Shown in pieces: positions 8,193 through 16,371 of a stretch of DNA of 64,000 nt. This DNA comes from Candidatus Peribacteria bacterium (GTDB taxonomy: Bacteria; Patescibacteriota; Gracilibacteria; Peribacterales; Peribacteraceae). Each line of letters begins with the position of its first letter. The stretch's first letter is position 1. The DNA is taken from NCBI GenBank assembly GCA_016866875.1, contig VGKY01000003.1, positions 32,708-96,707 of the forward strand, written 5' to 3'. Under the pieces are notes generated by a model. The model made no database searches and was not told where the DNA came from. It worked only from the letters and a program-made list of their open reading frames with translations. Made by a program: the position numbers and the translations under genes.

Positions 8193-8402
8193 ATGATGAC
8201 GACTGCTGACGTTGCTACGGTGGCTGCACACTACAAGCAGGTATTCACGGCAGCAGGATGGACGATGGGTGACTCAATGGAAGGAGGGGGTACATCGATC
8301 CTGCAAGCCAAGAAAGGAAGTCAGGATGCCGCTGTGATGATCGCAGGAGCAGCAGGACAGACCTCTATCACCATCGGGATCAGCGAGACAGACGAGGAAT
8401 AG
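8193..8402 (+). pseudogene. Truncated C-terminal domain of a lipoprotein-like gene
   Basis: The frame reads MMTTADVATVAAHYKQVFTA..., then AAGWTMGDSMEGGGTSILQ, and ends TSITIGISETDEE. This resembles the C-terminal YK-x-L-x-x-x-GW domain of small secreted proteins, where a strand-helix is followed by four beta strands. Nothing like the usual signal peptide or N-terminal half precedes it; the upstream DNA belongs to the oppositely oriented membrane-protein fragment. It therefore looks like the surviving 3' end of a gene cut by recombination next to tRNA-Glu. A short functional protein starting at 8160 or 8193 cannot be excluded. Confidence 0.45.
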
Positions 8403-8431
8403 CACGCGCTCTAGAGGTGCGCTTTGCACAT

Positions 8432-8461
8432 AAAGAGAGACCCGTCCGAGGAGCGGACGGG
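8432..8461 (-). terminator. Intrinsic terminator of candidate small RNA
   Basis: A perfect 7-bp GC stem CCCGTCC/GGACGGG (8441-8461) is followed in minus-strand sense by TCTCTCTTT. Confidence 0.65.
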
Positions 8462-8585
8462 CAACCCTCCTCCCTGCATCAAGTGAGTGAGTACAGGGCG
8501 GGCTGTTGTCTCTTCCGAGAAGCTCGCTGCGTGGTGCCATGCAGCATCGAGTGTCGGGCACTCAAGCTCCACACAAAAAGAGACT
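8432..8585 (-). ncRNA. Candidate structured small RNA (novel)
   Basis: On the minus strand a promoter (8592-8619) is followed at the predicted start site by GTCTCTT (8578-8584), which pairs with AAGAGAC (8508-8514). This stem encloses two hairpins: TTGAGTG/CACTCGA (8548-8565) and GCTGC/GCAGC (8526-8545). A third hairpin CCCTG/CAGGG (8472-8498) and a strong intrinsic terminator (8432-8461) follow. The transcript would be about 150 nt. The size and terminator could suit a 6S-like or regulatory RNA, but I recognise no known family. An overlapping ORF on this strand (to 8734) runs through the terminator stem and looks spurious. Confidence 0.4.
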
Positions 8586-8591
8586 AGGAGC

Positions 8592-8619
8592 ATCATAGGG
8601 AAAAGCACCGAATTGTAAA
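8592..8619 (-). promoter_or_regulatory. Promoter of candidate small RNA
   Basis: Minus-strand TTTACA (8614-8619) and TATGAT (8592-8597), each one mismatch from consensus, are spaced by 16 bases. The predicted start is near 8585, exactly at the 5' strand of the first stem. Confidence 0.5.
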
Positions 8620-8702
8620 GTAAATATGACATTTCACTGTACCCATCAGATAACCGCATACGCCCCGCCCCAGGAGGAACGTGGGTATACTCTGGTCCAC
8701 AT

Positions 8703-9686
8703 ATGGACATCCAGCGCACAGCGGCGGCGATCATGGCGGATCCTCATGCAAAGGAGGCAAGCCTGCGGCAGATGAACATGCCGTGGTTCATGACGCCATT
8801 TTTTCCCACGCTTGTTCAAGAGTCTCACCTCAGTGATGCCGATCGCGCGCTCGTTGAAGCATTTGCCCAAGACGGGTACGTGGTAGTCGATGCAGAGATT
8901 CCCAATCGCGATGCACTGATAGCACAGATGGTTGCCACACTGCATCCGATGTTCCGGGGTAGCAACCGGATTCAGGATGCATGGAAGGACAATGCAAACG
9001 CGAAGACCCTTGCGACACTGCCGCACATCGACCGCATCTTGCGGCTGCTCTACCAGCGAGACCCCATCCCCTTTCAGACCCTCAACTTCGCCCACGGCAC
9101 AGAGCAGCACACGCACAGCGACACGATCCATTTTCACTGCATCCCCCATCACTTCATGTGCGGTGTGTGGATCGCACTGGAAGACATCGATACCTCGTGC
9201 GGCCCACTCCACGTCTACCCGGGCAGTCACAAGATGCCCGCCTGGGACTTCCATGATCTCGGGCTCCCCTCCGGCAGGGAGTCCTATGCGCGCTACGAAG
9301 ACTGTATGCAGGCCTACGTGGAAGCAACCGGCATGCGCAAGCACATCGTGACCATGAAGAAAGGGCAAGCAGCGATCTGGGCGGCCACTCTGCTCCACGG
9401 TGGTGAGAGCATTACCGATGCGTCACGCACACGCCACAGCCAAGTGACGCACTACTATTTTGAGAATTGCCTCTACTACACGCCGATGCACTCCGATCCC
9501 TACATCGGAAAAATGCACCTGCGAAATATCACCGATATCCGTACGGGGCAACTTGTCCCCAATCGTTATGCAGGGAAAACCATCAGCGCCATCCCCGAGC
9601 CAGTGAGTCCTGTGCAGAGCGCTACCCTGGCCTCGAAGCATGTACTAAAAAGACTGCTGGCAAGAGCGAAGAAGACGCTGCAGTGA
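8703..9686 (+). CDS. Phytanoyl-CoA dioxygenase (PhyH) family oxygenase
   Basis: A 327-residue Fe(II)/2-oxoglutarate-type oxygenase. The double-stranded beta-helix carries HTHSDTIHF (His and Asp iron ligands of the HxD type), GVWIALEDIDTSCGPLHVYP (a PhyH signature) and a distal His in LLHGGESI. The substrate cannot be inferred; bacterial PhyH proteins hydroxylate lipids, amino acids or small metabolites. There is no signal peptide, so it is cytoplasmic. A TATACT hexamer about 14 bases before the ATG suggests a very short leader. Confidence 0.85.
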   Translation: MDIQRTAAAIMADPHAKEASLRQMNMPWFMTPFFPTLVQESHLSDADRALVEAFAQDGYVVVDAEIPNRDALIAQMVATLHPMFRGSNRIQDAWKDNANAKTLATLPHIDRILRLLYQRDPIPFQTLNFAHGTEQHTHSDTIHFHCIPHHFMCGVWIALEDIDTSCGPLHVYPGSHKMPAWDFHDLGLPSGRESYARYEDCMQAYVEATGMRKHIVTMKKGQAAIWAATLLHGGESITDASRTRHSQVTHYYFENCLYYTPMHSDPYIGKMHLRNITDIRTGQLVPNRYAGKTISAIPEPVSPVQSATLASKHVLKRLLARAKKTLQ

Positions 9687-9693
9687 GGAACCA

Positions 9694-10359
9694 TCACTCC
9701 GCACTCTTTCTCTTAAACCAATTCGCCGGGTGTCCGGTTCGTCTCTTCCAGTACAACCACGCAAGGACCATGCCGACTCCTCCGACGATGATCACTTTAA
9801 AGAACGTTTCAGCGGTGTCGATCCCCTGCATGAGCGACTCTGCGGCGGAAAGACCCGTATAACCCATGAGCATGAAGAAGAGGCTGCGGAGGTAAAACCC
9901 GCCATAGGTGGCCAGGAGAAATGTCCGCATGCGGATCTTGAGGATGCCGCAGAGCAGGGAGATCGGCGTCGATGGCATCACGGGAATCGCGCGCAGAAAA
10001 AGCAGCGTGAGCTCATCGCGGCTCGTGCCATTGAAGCGCCCGCCGAAGTGCTCGAGATCTTTGTGACACACCCCGATATACTTTCCAAAACGGGGAACGG
10101 CGAGATCCTCAAGTTTGTCGCCAATGACATAGAAGATCCAGGCACCGAACGTCTTGGAGAGGGTGGCAAGCGCGCAGATCCAGAGGAGATAGGGAATGCC
10201 GAGCTCCTGCGTGAGAACGATGCTCCCCGCGAGCGTGGAGACGAGCGGCGACGGAATCGGCGCGATGATCTCTTCGATAACGCCGCCGACCGTCACATAC
10301 AGGGGCAATGGTACGGTCTGCGCCATGTGCGTGAGCCACGCGATGATCCCTTCAAGCAT
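9694..10359 (-). CDS. DedA/VTT-family membrane protein
   Basis: A 221-residue protein of the SNARE-associated (VTT) superfamily. An N-terminal amphipathic segment is followed by VIEEIIAPIPSPLVSTLAGS, the conserved E-x3-P-x-P re-entrant loop. The second loop RAIPVMPSTPISLLCGIL has the expected FLRAIP motif, and membrane helices follow to the basic C-terminus. DedA proteins are lipid scramblases/flippases, including for undecaprenyl phosphate. It is convergent with the PhyH gene. Confidence 0.85.
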   Translation of the reverse strand: MLEGIIAWLTHMAQTVPLPLYVTVGGVIEEIIAPIPSPLVSTLAGSIVLTQELGIPYLLWICALATLSKTFGAWIFYVIGDKLEDLAVPRFGKYIGVCHKDLEHFGGRFNGTSRDELTLLFLRAIPVMPSTPISLLCGILKIRMRTFLLATYGGFYLRSLFFMLMGYTGLSAAESLMQGIDTAETFFKVIIVGGVGMVLAWLYWKRRTGHPANWFKRKSAE

Positions 10360-10379
10360 GCGGGCATCATACTACGGGC

Positions 10380-11570
10380 CTACGCTACCCACAGCAGCAA
10401 ACTCTTGAGATACTCCGTCTCGGGATGGAAAAGGTTCACAGGATGGTCAATAGCGAGTCGGTGGCGCTGCAGGATCCGGACAGATCGCTTCGCCTGGCGT
10501 GCTGCAGTGAAGACGACGGTTTGAAAGGTCTCGGTATCCATCTGGTACGAACAGGAGCATGTCAGAAGCAGTCCCCCGCTCTCGGGAAGTGCTTGCATGC
10601 CGAGACGGTTGAGATCGGCGTACGCCTTCTTTGCGGGCTCGAGATCTGCGCTGCGCTTTGCAAACGCCGGCGGGTCGAGGATCACAAAATCGTAGGCGCG
10701 GGGCTTGGGGGAGCGCCGGAGAAAGTGAAAGACATCTTCGGGATAGGTCGCGAAGCGAGAGAGATCGACGCCATTCATCGCCATGTGTGTTTGCGCAGTC
10801 TCCAGTGCAGCCTTGTCATAGTCGACGGCATCGGCCGCTGCAGCTCCTCCGAGGAGGGCGGCGAGCGAAAATCCCCCAACGTAACTGCAGCAATCGAGCA
10901 CCGTGCGATCTTTGGCCAGAGAGCGAACGAGCGATCGCATCTCGCGCTGATCGAGAAAGAGTCCTGTTTTCTGACTTCCCGAAAGTGAAATCAAGAATTG
11001 CATGCCACGCTCGGTCACGGGAACCTCCGTATCGCCTCCGCCCGCGATCCACCCTTCCCTCTCGGGCAATCCCTCTTTCTTGCGCGCACTCCCGCCGGAT
11101 TTTTCGTAGATCCCCGTCGGCGAGCACGCTTCTCGCAGTACGGCGATAACGGCATCGCGCATGCGATCCATGCCGAGAGTAGTGAACTGCACCGCAAGCA
11201 CCGATCCGTAGCGATCGACGATGAGTCCGGGGATGCCGTCGCCTTCGGCGTTGATCAGGCGGTAAGCCGTCGTATCTTCACGGGAGAAGAACGGATCTCG
11301 CAAAGCGACGGACTGCCGGATATTGTTTTGCAATGCATCCAGTGGATCGCCCTCGGTAAAGGAAATCGCTCTTCCGCAGATGTAGGCCTTGCTGTTCCAG
11401 TGCGCAAAGCAGAGGAAATCCCCCTTGGAACTCCGCACCTCGACGATGGCGCCATCCTCACAGGCGGGCGGTCGATCTACCGCCGAACGGAAGATCGCGT
11501 GGTGACGGTTGCGCAGGTGAACATCAGCCGCAGGTTTGAGAGTAATGATGGGGTAGGAAGCCATGAGCAT
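10380..11570 (-). CDS. rlmI: 23S rRNA (cytosine-C5) methyltransferase, RlmI family
   Basis: About 394-396 residues. The N-terminal PUA-like domain begins ITLKPAADVHLRNRHHAIF (typical of the RlmI PUA start). The central EEHD-like region has INAEGDGIPGLIVDRYG. The C-terminal Rossmann methyltransferase shows TGLFLDQREMR, VLDCCSYVGGFSLAALLGGA (SAM motif I) and the catalytic motif ILDPPAFAKR, plus TCSCSYQM. E. coli RlmI makes m5C1962 in 23S rRNA. Starts at 11570 and 11564 are both possible. A 30-bp palindrome sits immediately upstream. Confidence 0.9.
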   Translation of the reverse strand: MLMASYPIITLKPAADVHLRNRHHAIFRSAVDRPPACEDGAIVEVRSSKGDFLCFAHWNSKAYICGRAISFTEGDPLDALQNNIRQSVALRDPFFSREDTTAYRLINAEGDGIPGLIVDRYGSVLAVQFTTLGMDRMRDAVIAVLREACSPTGIYEKSGGSARKKEGLPEREGWIAGGGDTEVPVTERGMQFLISLSGSQKTGLFLDQREMRSLVRSLAKDRTVLDCCSYVGGFSLAALLGGAAAADAVDYDKAALETAQTHMAMNGVDLSRFATYPEDVFHFLRRSPKPRAYDFVILDPPAFAKRSADLEPAKKAYADLNRLGMQALPESGGLLLTCSCSYQMDTETFQTVVFTAARQAKRSVRILQRHRLAIDHPVNLFHPETEYLKSLLLWVA

Positions 11571-11573
11571 TAC

Positions 11574-11603
11574 CGTAGCGGAGGTTCATGAACCTCCGCT
11601 ACG
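11574..11603. repeat. 30-bp perfect palindrome, copy 1
   Basis: Left arm CGTAGCGGAGGTTCA, right arm its exact complement TGAACCTCCGCTACG. It is related to copies at 30709-30738 and 43349-43380, with paired substitutions preserving self-complementarity. It marks the 3' limit of the IS30 remnant. Confidence 0.9.
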
Positions 11604-11914
11604 AAATCTTTCTGGAATGCTTCCCGCGCACCCCGTGTCATCGCCTCCGCGGTTTGATCTGATAGGAGGGCTGCACGGAGCAGTTTGGACTTCCGCTCGA
11701 CGAAGATGGCAATGGCAGACACACCTACCACGAGATCGCTCTCCCAGTCGCCGTACCGCCGCCTGCTCTCCACCACCATCGGACGATCATCGATGGAACG
11801 ACGATGGGGAATCTTCGTGTGTCTGCGTCCGTCGGGAGCGCCGTACCACTTGCGCTTCTTCCCACGATTGCGGAGCTGCCTGTAGAGCTCCCCTTTCTCT
11901 ATGAAGCTCTTCTC
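11604..11914 (-). pseudogene. IS30-family transposase remnant
   Basis: The minus-strand frame reads EKSFIEKGELYRQLRNRGKK, then DGRRHTKIPHRRSIDDRP, SRRRYGDWESDLVVGVSA and IAIFVERKSKLLRAALLS. This is the middle of an IS30 transposase: the conserved R.SID.RP and GDWE.D motifs with the first catalytic Asp region. Two consecutive in-frame TGA codons lie just upstream and the frame runs into the palindrome downstream, so the N-terminal HTH and the C-terminal catalytic Glu part are both missing. It is an inactive fragment of roughly 100 codons. No IS ends or target duplication are visible. Confidence 0.8.
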
Positions 11915-12033
11915 TCATCAGAAAAGTATTAATGCCTTCGCGGAACTCTGCGTGTATTACAGCACGCTCCTCCTGCAAAGCTCCGGACAGATGGCTGCGC
12001 TGCTTCCGTAATAGCGTCAATTTGGATGGAAAC

Positions 12034-12062
12034 GTAGAGACGTGTCACCGGCACGTCTCTAC
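12034..12062. repeat. Inverted repeat GTAGAGACGTG / CACGTCTCTAC
   Basis: Two perfectly complementary 11-base arms (12034-12044, 12052-12062) around a 7-base spacer lie 11 bases upstream of the methyltransferase ATG. No T-run follows, so it is not a simple terminator. It is of the REP/MITE kind. Confidence 0.75.
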
Positions 12063-12073
12063 AATGACGTGTG

Positions 12074-13018
12074 ATGTCCCTGATCGAGTATCAACGTACC
12101 ATCCTTGCCGATTCTGTTCGGAATCGGGCGTTTAGCGATGCCCTCAAAAAGCTGATTGTTCCGGGAAAGACCGTGGTCGCAGATATCGGAGCGGGAACAG
12201 GCTATCTCTCGTTTCTCGCCCGCAAGCTCGGGGCCAAAGAATGTCACCTCTACGAAGTCTCTGAGCTGAGTGCTATCAGCAGAGATCTTGCGAAAGAGAA
12301 TGGCATCACTGGCTGCCAGTTCATCCACAAGCACTCGATGGATGTGAAGCACCCTCCGAAAGTGGATCTCGTCATCAGTGAAACCTTCGGGAACTTCGCG
12401 CTGGAGGAGTCGATCATTGGGAATCTCCATGATGCCAAGCGATTTCTGAAACCGGGAGGAAGCATCATGCCGATGAACCTTCGGCAATATGTCGCTCCGG
12501 TGGTGAGCGACCGCATACAGAAATCCATCGACACCTGGTCAGGCATTGAAGGTGATTTGCAGTGGAATGCAGCACGCGACACAGCAATGAACAATATGTA
12601 TGTGAAAGAGATTCACCCGGAAGATTTGCTGAAAGATGGTGTCCGAGAATGGGACAGTATGGATTTCTCCAAGCTGAACAAAGAACAACGCAAGGGGTGC
12701 ATCCCGTGGAAGCTGAAAGCTGAAAGCTCGAAGCTACAAACTATCTTTGGTTTCTGCCTTTGGTGGGAATCCACTCTCGCCCCCGGCATTACCCTCTCTA
12801 CAAGCCCCTATGAAAAACCAACGCACTGGCAACAGATCTATCTCCCACTTCTTGAACCGATCCCGCTGAAGAACAATGCAACATTGGAACTCAGACTGGA
12901 TGTCGATAGCCGCTACGATGTGCGGATCAATGTTGCTTGGAGGGCGACGGTGAAAGATGCCGCCGGGAAGACCTTGCAATCAATGAATCAGGATATGCGG
13001 AGAGGGTTTTTGTCGTAG
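12074..13018 (+). CDS. PRMT-like class I protein arginine methyltransferase
   Basis: About 314 residues with hallmarks of the eukaryotic-type protein arginine methyltransferase fold. SAM motif I is VVADIGAGTGYLSFLARKLG, the double-E loop is SETFGNFALEE (S-E-x2-G-x4-E-E) and the THW loop is YEKPTHWQQIYLPL, followed by a beta-barrel dimerisation domain. PRMTs methylate arginine side chains of proteins. An in-frame heptamer repeat (about 12709-12742) encodes KLKAESSKLQ inside the barrel domain. The track start GTG at 12071 is followed by ATG at 12074, which I use. Substrate unknown; arginine N-methylation is inferred from the motifs only. Confidence 0.75.
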   Translation: MSLIEYQRTILADSVRNRAFSDALKKLIVPGKTVVADIGAGTGYLSFLARKLGAKECHLYEVSELSAISRDLAKENGITGCQFIHKHSMDVKHPPKVDLVISETFGNFALEESIIGNLHDAKRFLKPGGSIMPMNLRQYVAPVVSDRIQKSIDTWSGIEGDLQWNAARDTAMNNMYVKEIHPEDLLKDGVREWDSMDFSKLNKEQRKGCIPWKLKAESSKLQTIFGFCLWWESTLAPGITLSTSPYEKPTHWQQIYLPLLEPIPLKNNATLELRLDVDSRYDVRINVAWRATVKDAAGKTLQSMNQDMRRGFLS

Positions 13019-13077
13019 AAGGGTGGGCCCCGCGCGCCACGCCTGCGTGCCGAAACGCACTACGGCGTGCAGGCACG

Positions 13078-13265
13078 GGGCCTGCCTGCCGGTAGGCAGG
13101 GGTGAAGGGGAAGGCCCTGCTTTGCGCCGCAGCGCTGTCGAGAGGGAAACGCCGAATCCTTGGAGGCGTTTCCTGCGAGACACAGGGCCGGGCGGAGGGG
13201 TGTTGGCGCGCGGAGAGTTTTTCTTTCCCCCTTTCTTTTGTCTGGCTGACAAAAGAAAGGGGGAA
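13078..13265. repeat. Structured ~190-nt repeat element, copy A
   Basis: Nearly the same sequence occurs at 23073-23258. Shared blocks are GGGCCTGCCTGCCGGTAGGC, CGCCGCAGCGC, GGAAACGCC...GGCGTTTCC and a terminal hairpin CTTTCTTTTGTC/GACAAAAGAAAG. In this copy the final stem is extended by TTTCCCC/GGGGAAA. It lies between the convergent PRMT-like gene and rlmH and holds no gene. Confidence 0.85.
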
Positions 13266-13286
13266 ACCAACTACGCATCTCGCTTC

Positions 13287-13751
13287 TCAATGATGATACC
13301 CACTCCCCCTCCCAATTTCGCACGCTCGATACAACTGCTCCAAAAACACCACACGACAGAGTTCATGCGGCAATGTCATCGCGCTGAGTCTCAGCAATCG
13401 ATGCGCCTTCTTCCGTACAGCATCGTTCAATCCATACGCACCGCCAAGCACAAAGAGCATGGCATCCCCTCGGTCCTTTGCATTCTGCAACTCTTTTGCA
13501 AATACCGCGGATGTCATCTCTCTCCCCCGTTCATCGAGTACCCATAGACTTCCCGACCGTTTTTCCACTGCTGCGATAATCCGCTCCGACTCCTCTTCTC
13601 TCTGCTTCTCGGGTTCGCGCGCTTTGCTCGCGGGCAATTCTGCGATGTCGAATGCCAATGCATGGCCTAATCGATCCGCGTAATCCTCACACGCAGCTTT
13701 TGCCCAGGAAGATTTGAGCGAGCCGATGCAGAGAAGGGTGATGCGTTGCAT
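13287..13751 (-). CDS. rlmH: 23S rRNA pseudouridine1915 N3-methyltransferase
   Basis: About 154 residues, the normal RlmH length. It is a SPOUT/trefoil-knot enzyme starting MQRITLLCIGSLKSSW. The knot motifs are MLFVLGGAYGLND and MTLPHELCRVVFLEQLYRA, ending SGYHH as in RlmH (the C-terminal YHH is characteristic). The frame is open to 13802, but those residues (FDYAQGD) are encoded by a dispersed CTTCGAC/GCTCAGG-type element, so the ATG at 13751 is chosen. Confidence 0.93.
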   Translation of the reverse strand: MQRITLLCIGSLKSSWAKAACEDYADRLGHALAFDIAELPASKAREPEKQREEESERIIAAVEKRSGSLWVLDERGREMTSAVFAKELQNAKDRGDAMLFVLGGAYGLNDAVRKKAHRLLRLSAMTLPHELCRVVFLEQLYRACEIGRGSGYHH

Positions 13752-13777
13752 AAGGGAATCAATGTTAGCGATGTCAC

Positions 13778-13850
13778 CCTGAGCGTAGTCGAAGGGCAAC
13801 ATCGCGTGTCTATGGTTCGTCCCTCGACTACGCTCGGGATGACAGGCTCA
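13778..13850. repeat. Pair of GTCGAAGG / CCTCGAC-type dispersed elements
   Basis: CCCTGAGCGTAGTCGAAGGG (13778-13797) is followed about 25 bases later by the inverted form CCCTCGACTACGCTCGGGAT. Related copies occur at 33478-33497 and 51258-51283. It fills the gap between rlmH and rlmD. Confidence 0.7.
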
Positions 13851-13862
13851 CCATGACACGCT

Positions 13863-15374
13863 TTACCCCTTCCTCTGCAGCACCGCCACCGTCTCGATAT
13901 GCGACGTGTGTGGGAAGAGATCCACCGGCTGTACCGTGCGCAAATCGTAGCCATCGTTCAGTATCACCCCAAGATCGCGGGCGAAGGTCGCTGTATTGCA
14001 CGACACATACACCAGTCGCTCAGGCTTGTGAGCCAGGACTCCTGCCAATGCCTTCGGGTGCATTCCCGCGCGCGGCGGATCGACGATGGCGACGGTGAAC
14101 GTATGCTTCCCATCGGGAGAGAGCTGGTCCCCGATCACCTGCTCCATGCGCCCCTTATAGAAAGTAATGTTGCCGATACGGTTTTTCCCAGCGCTGCGTA
14201 GCGCATCCTCCACCGCGGTGGGATGGCTTTCGACTCCTACGACTTTCTGGGCGAACCGCGCGACGTACTGACCGATGGTTCCCATGCCGCAGTATGCATC
14301 AAGAACCGTATCCTTTTGGGTGATCTGTGCCCCATCGACGATCATCTGGTAGAGCTTTTCTGCGCCCAAGGTATTGGTCTGGAAGAAAGAGAACGGAGAG
14401 ATCTCAAAGGACAAATCGAAGAGGCGCTCGGTGATCGTTGGCTTGCCCGCAAGGCAGTGCACCTTGGGCTGCTCGGGCTTGTCATTGAGACCGAGATTTT
14501 CAATGACGAGCAACGACTTGAGACCCGAGCGTCCGGCGAAGCGCATGAAGTGCTGGAACACGGGCTCCAGCTCCTTCTTTCGCGCTTTTACCGTGAAGGC
14601 AATCATCATCTCGCCAGTGTGCACGCCGCGACGGAGCAGGAGCGTACGCAGAAGTCCTTTGTGGGTCTTGGGATTATGGACAGGCAGGTGCGAGTCCGTC
14701 ATGAAGCGACGGACATCACTCAGGAGCGCTCCAATCTGCTCGTCGTACAGGTGGCACTCCGTGATCGGCAGGACCGTCTGCCACTGGCCAGGCTGATGAA
14801 AACCGATCGTCGGCCCCTCGTCGAAGTAGATCCGCTTGCCCGCCTGTTCCTCAGTGCGCATGGAAGAAAAACCAAAGGAGAGCTCGAGCTTGTTTCTGTA
14901 GTGGTACACCTGCGGACTCGGGATGATCTTGAGCACGCGACCCGGGAGGTTGGCCCGCACGCTCTCGTCGCAGGGCGTGAGGTGCAGGAGCGTCTCACGG
15001 ACGATATCCTCTTTGTACGCAATCTGCCGTTCATAGGGAAGATTTTGCCACTGGCACCCCCCGCACTCGTGAAAGTGCTGGCAACGGGGCATGACCTCAT
15101 CTTTTGCCTTGCGGATGATTTTTTTCACCTTGGCCTCGGCGCTATTTCCCCGAAACTTCGTCACGACGATCTCGACCTGCTGGCCAGGGATAGTACCAGG
15201 GATAAACAACGCGCAATCGCCGATTCTGGCAAATCCATCGCCTCCAAAGCTCAACTTTTCGATGGTGACCGTATGCACCTGTCCGGGGTACACCGTCATT
15301 GTAGGAGAAACGCCAGGGGCTACGGAATTTTGGGCCGATTGGCCCGCCGAATCATCGGAAGCAGTATTTGACAT
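13863..15374 (-). CDS. rlmD: 23S rRNA (uracil-C5) methyltransferase, RlmD/RumA type
   Basis: About 503 residues. An N-terminal TRAM domain (TVTIEKLSFGGDGFARIGD) is followed by a 4Fe-4S cysteine cluster (CQHFHECGGCQW). The RumA methyltransferase core has DAYCGMGTIGQYVARFAQ, VDPPRAGMHPKAL and the nucleophile loop YVSCNTATFARDLG. The family makes m5U in rRNA (1939 or 747 in E. coli) or tRNA; the exact target cannot be fixed from sequence. The ATG at 15374 is used because further upstream codons overlap the divergent zincin gene. Confidence 0.9.
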   Translation of the reverse strand: MSNTASDDSAGQSAQNSVAPGVSPTMTVYPGQVHTVTIEKLSFGGDGFARIGDCALFIPGTIPGQQVEIVVTKFRGNSAEAKVKKIIRKAKDEVMPRCQHFHECGGCQWQNLPYERQIAYKEDIVRETLLHLTPCDESVRANLPGRVLKIIPSPQVYHYRNKLELSFGFSSMRTEEQAGKRIYFDEGPTIGFHQPGQWQTVLPITECHLYDEQIGALLSDVRRFMTDSHLPVHNPKTHKGLLRTLLLRRGVHTGEMMIAFTVKARKKELEPVFQHFMRFAGRSGLKSLLVIENLGLNDKPEQPKVHCLAGKPTITERLFDLSFEISPFSFFQTNTLGAEKLYQMIVDGAQITQKDTVLDAYCGMGTIGQYVARFAQKVVGVESHPTAVEDALRSAGKNRIGNITFYKGRMEQVIGDQLSPDGKHTFTVAIVDPPRAGMHPKALAGVLAHKPERLVYVSCNTATFARDLGVILNDGYDLRTVQPVDLFPHTSHIETVAVLQRKG

Positions 15375-15411
15375 TTTAGTAGTTTTACAGTATAAAATAC
15401 TACCATTTTTC

Positions 15412-16308
15412 ATGCACATGAGAGTCATGCGCCTCGCCACGATTATCGGCATAGCCCTAGTACTCAGCGCCACTCCCAGTACTTCCGGGCAGAGCGTAGC
15501 ACAGAACCATGCCGTCGCAAGCCTCGGCAGTTTCTGGCAGGCCAAGCTACGCACCGCTTCTTCTGTGAAGCGTACGGCTCTCCGGGCGCGCAAGAACCGC
15601 AGTCCGCTCATCGCCCAGGTATCGCCATCTGTGAAGCAGGCTGTGAAAAGTGATACCCATGTTGCAGCTCCGCTTCCCCTGTTGCCCGTCGTCGATCAGC
15701 CGGATATCCGCATGGCCGATCGCATCATCGCCAACGAAATGTTCCGCATGATGCCAAGTCCGTGCATTGCCGCCCTCAAGAGCTTCTATGTCCGCTACGA
15801 ACCAGACGCCCCGCGAGGTCTTGCCGGAAAGGAAAATATCATCGTCAGAGGAGGCCTGCCCGAAGAGGAATTTCGCGCGCTGCTCGTCCATGAATTCGGC
15901 CACGTGATGGATCTCGGTTGCTTCCAGGGCACGCCCGATGCCGGCGAGACAGCGTTCAAGGATGGCGGAGAGATGATGTACCGCAACGATCCGAGCATCG
16001 CGTTCTACGAGATCTCCTGGACAGCCAGTAACGTGCAGAAGTCTGGCGTGAAACCGGAGGATTTCGTTACAGGCTACGCCGCATGGGATGTCTTCGAGGA
16101 CTTCTCCGAATCCCTTGCCTACTACGTATTCCAGCGCAGCGCATTCGTCGAGCGTGCAAAGAGCAATGCTGCAATCGCTGCGAAGCTCCGGTGGTTTGAA
16201 ACGTACGCCTTCCCTGGAGGAGCACCGATGATCGAAGGGCTGCACCAGTGGTCAGGGCAAGTACCATGGGACAGTACGAAACTGCCGTATAAATGGAATG
16301 CTCGATAG
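15412..16308 (+). CDS. Secreted putative zinc metallopeptidase (HEFGH)
   Basis: About 298 residues with a signal peptide (MRLATIIGIALVLSATPSTS), a linker, then a zincin domain. Zinc motif LVHEFGHVMDLG gives HExxH, and FEDFSESLAYYVF, about 65 residues later, supplies the probable third Glu ligand. This arrangement matches anthrax-LF/Mop-like gluzincins that act outside the membrane. The substrate is unknown. ATG codons at 15412, 15418 and 15427 are all possible; the last gives the cleanest signal peptide. It is divergent from rlmD, with an AT-rich gap holding TATAAAATACT. Confidence 0.75.
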   Translation: MHMRVMRLATIIGIALVLSATPSTSGQSVAQNHAVASLGSFWQAKLRTASSVKRTALRARKNRSPLIAQVSPSVKQAVKSDTHVAAPLPLLPVVDQPDIRMADRIIANEMFRMMPSPCIAALKSFYVRYEPDAPRGLAGKENIIVRGGLPEEEFRALLVHEFGHVMDLGCFQGTPDAGETAFKDGGEMMYRNDPSIAFYEISWTASNVQKSGVKPEDFVTGYAAWDVFEDFSESLAYYVFQRSAFVERAKSNAAIAAKLRWFETYAFPGGAPMIEGLHQWSGQVPWDSTKLPYKWNAR

Positions 16309-16330
16309 TAGGCGAACCGGGAACTGGATA

Positions 16331-16370
16331 AAAAGCTGACACCGGAAAGCTGAACGCTATAAGCTATCTT
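16331..16370. repeat. AGCTGAA-type heptamer repeat
   Basis: Degenerate 7-base units (AAGCTGA, CACCGGA, AAGCTGA, ACGCTAT, AAGCTAT) directly precede the next ATG. Confidence 0.55.
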
Positions 16371-16371
16371 C

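Noticed and set aside
8411-8734. 107-codon minus-strand ORF over the candidate small RNA
   Set aside because: It runs through a strong terminator stem and starts upstream of the promoter; composition is not protein-like. The RNA interpretation explains the structure better, though it is not proven.
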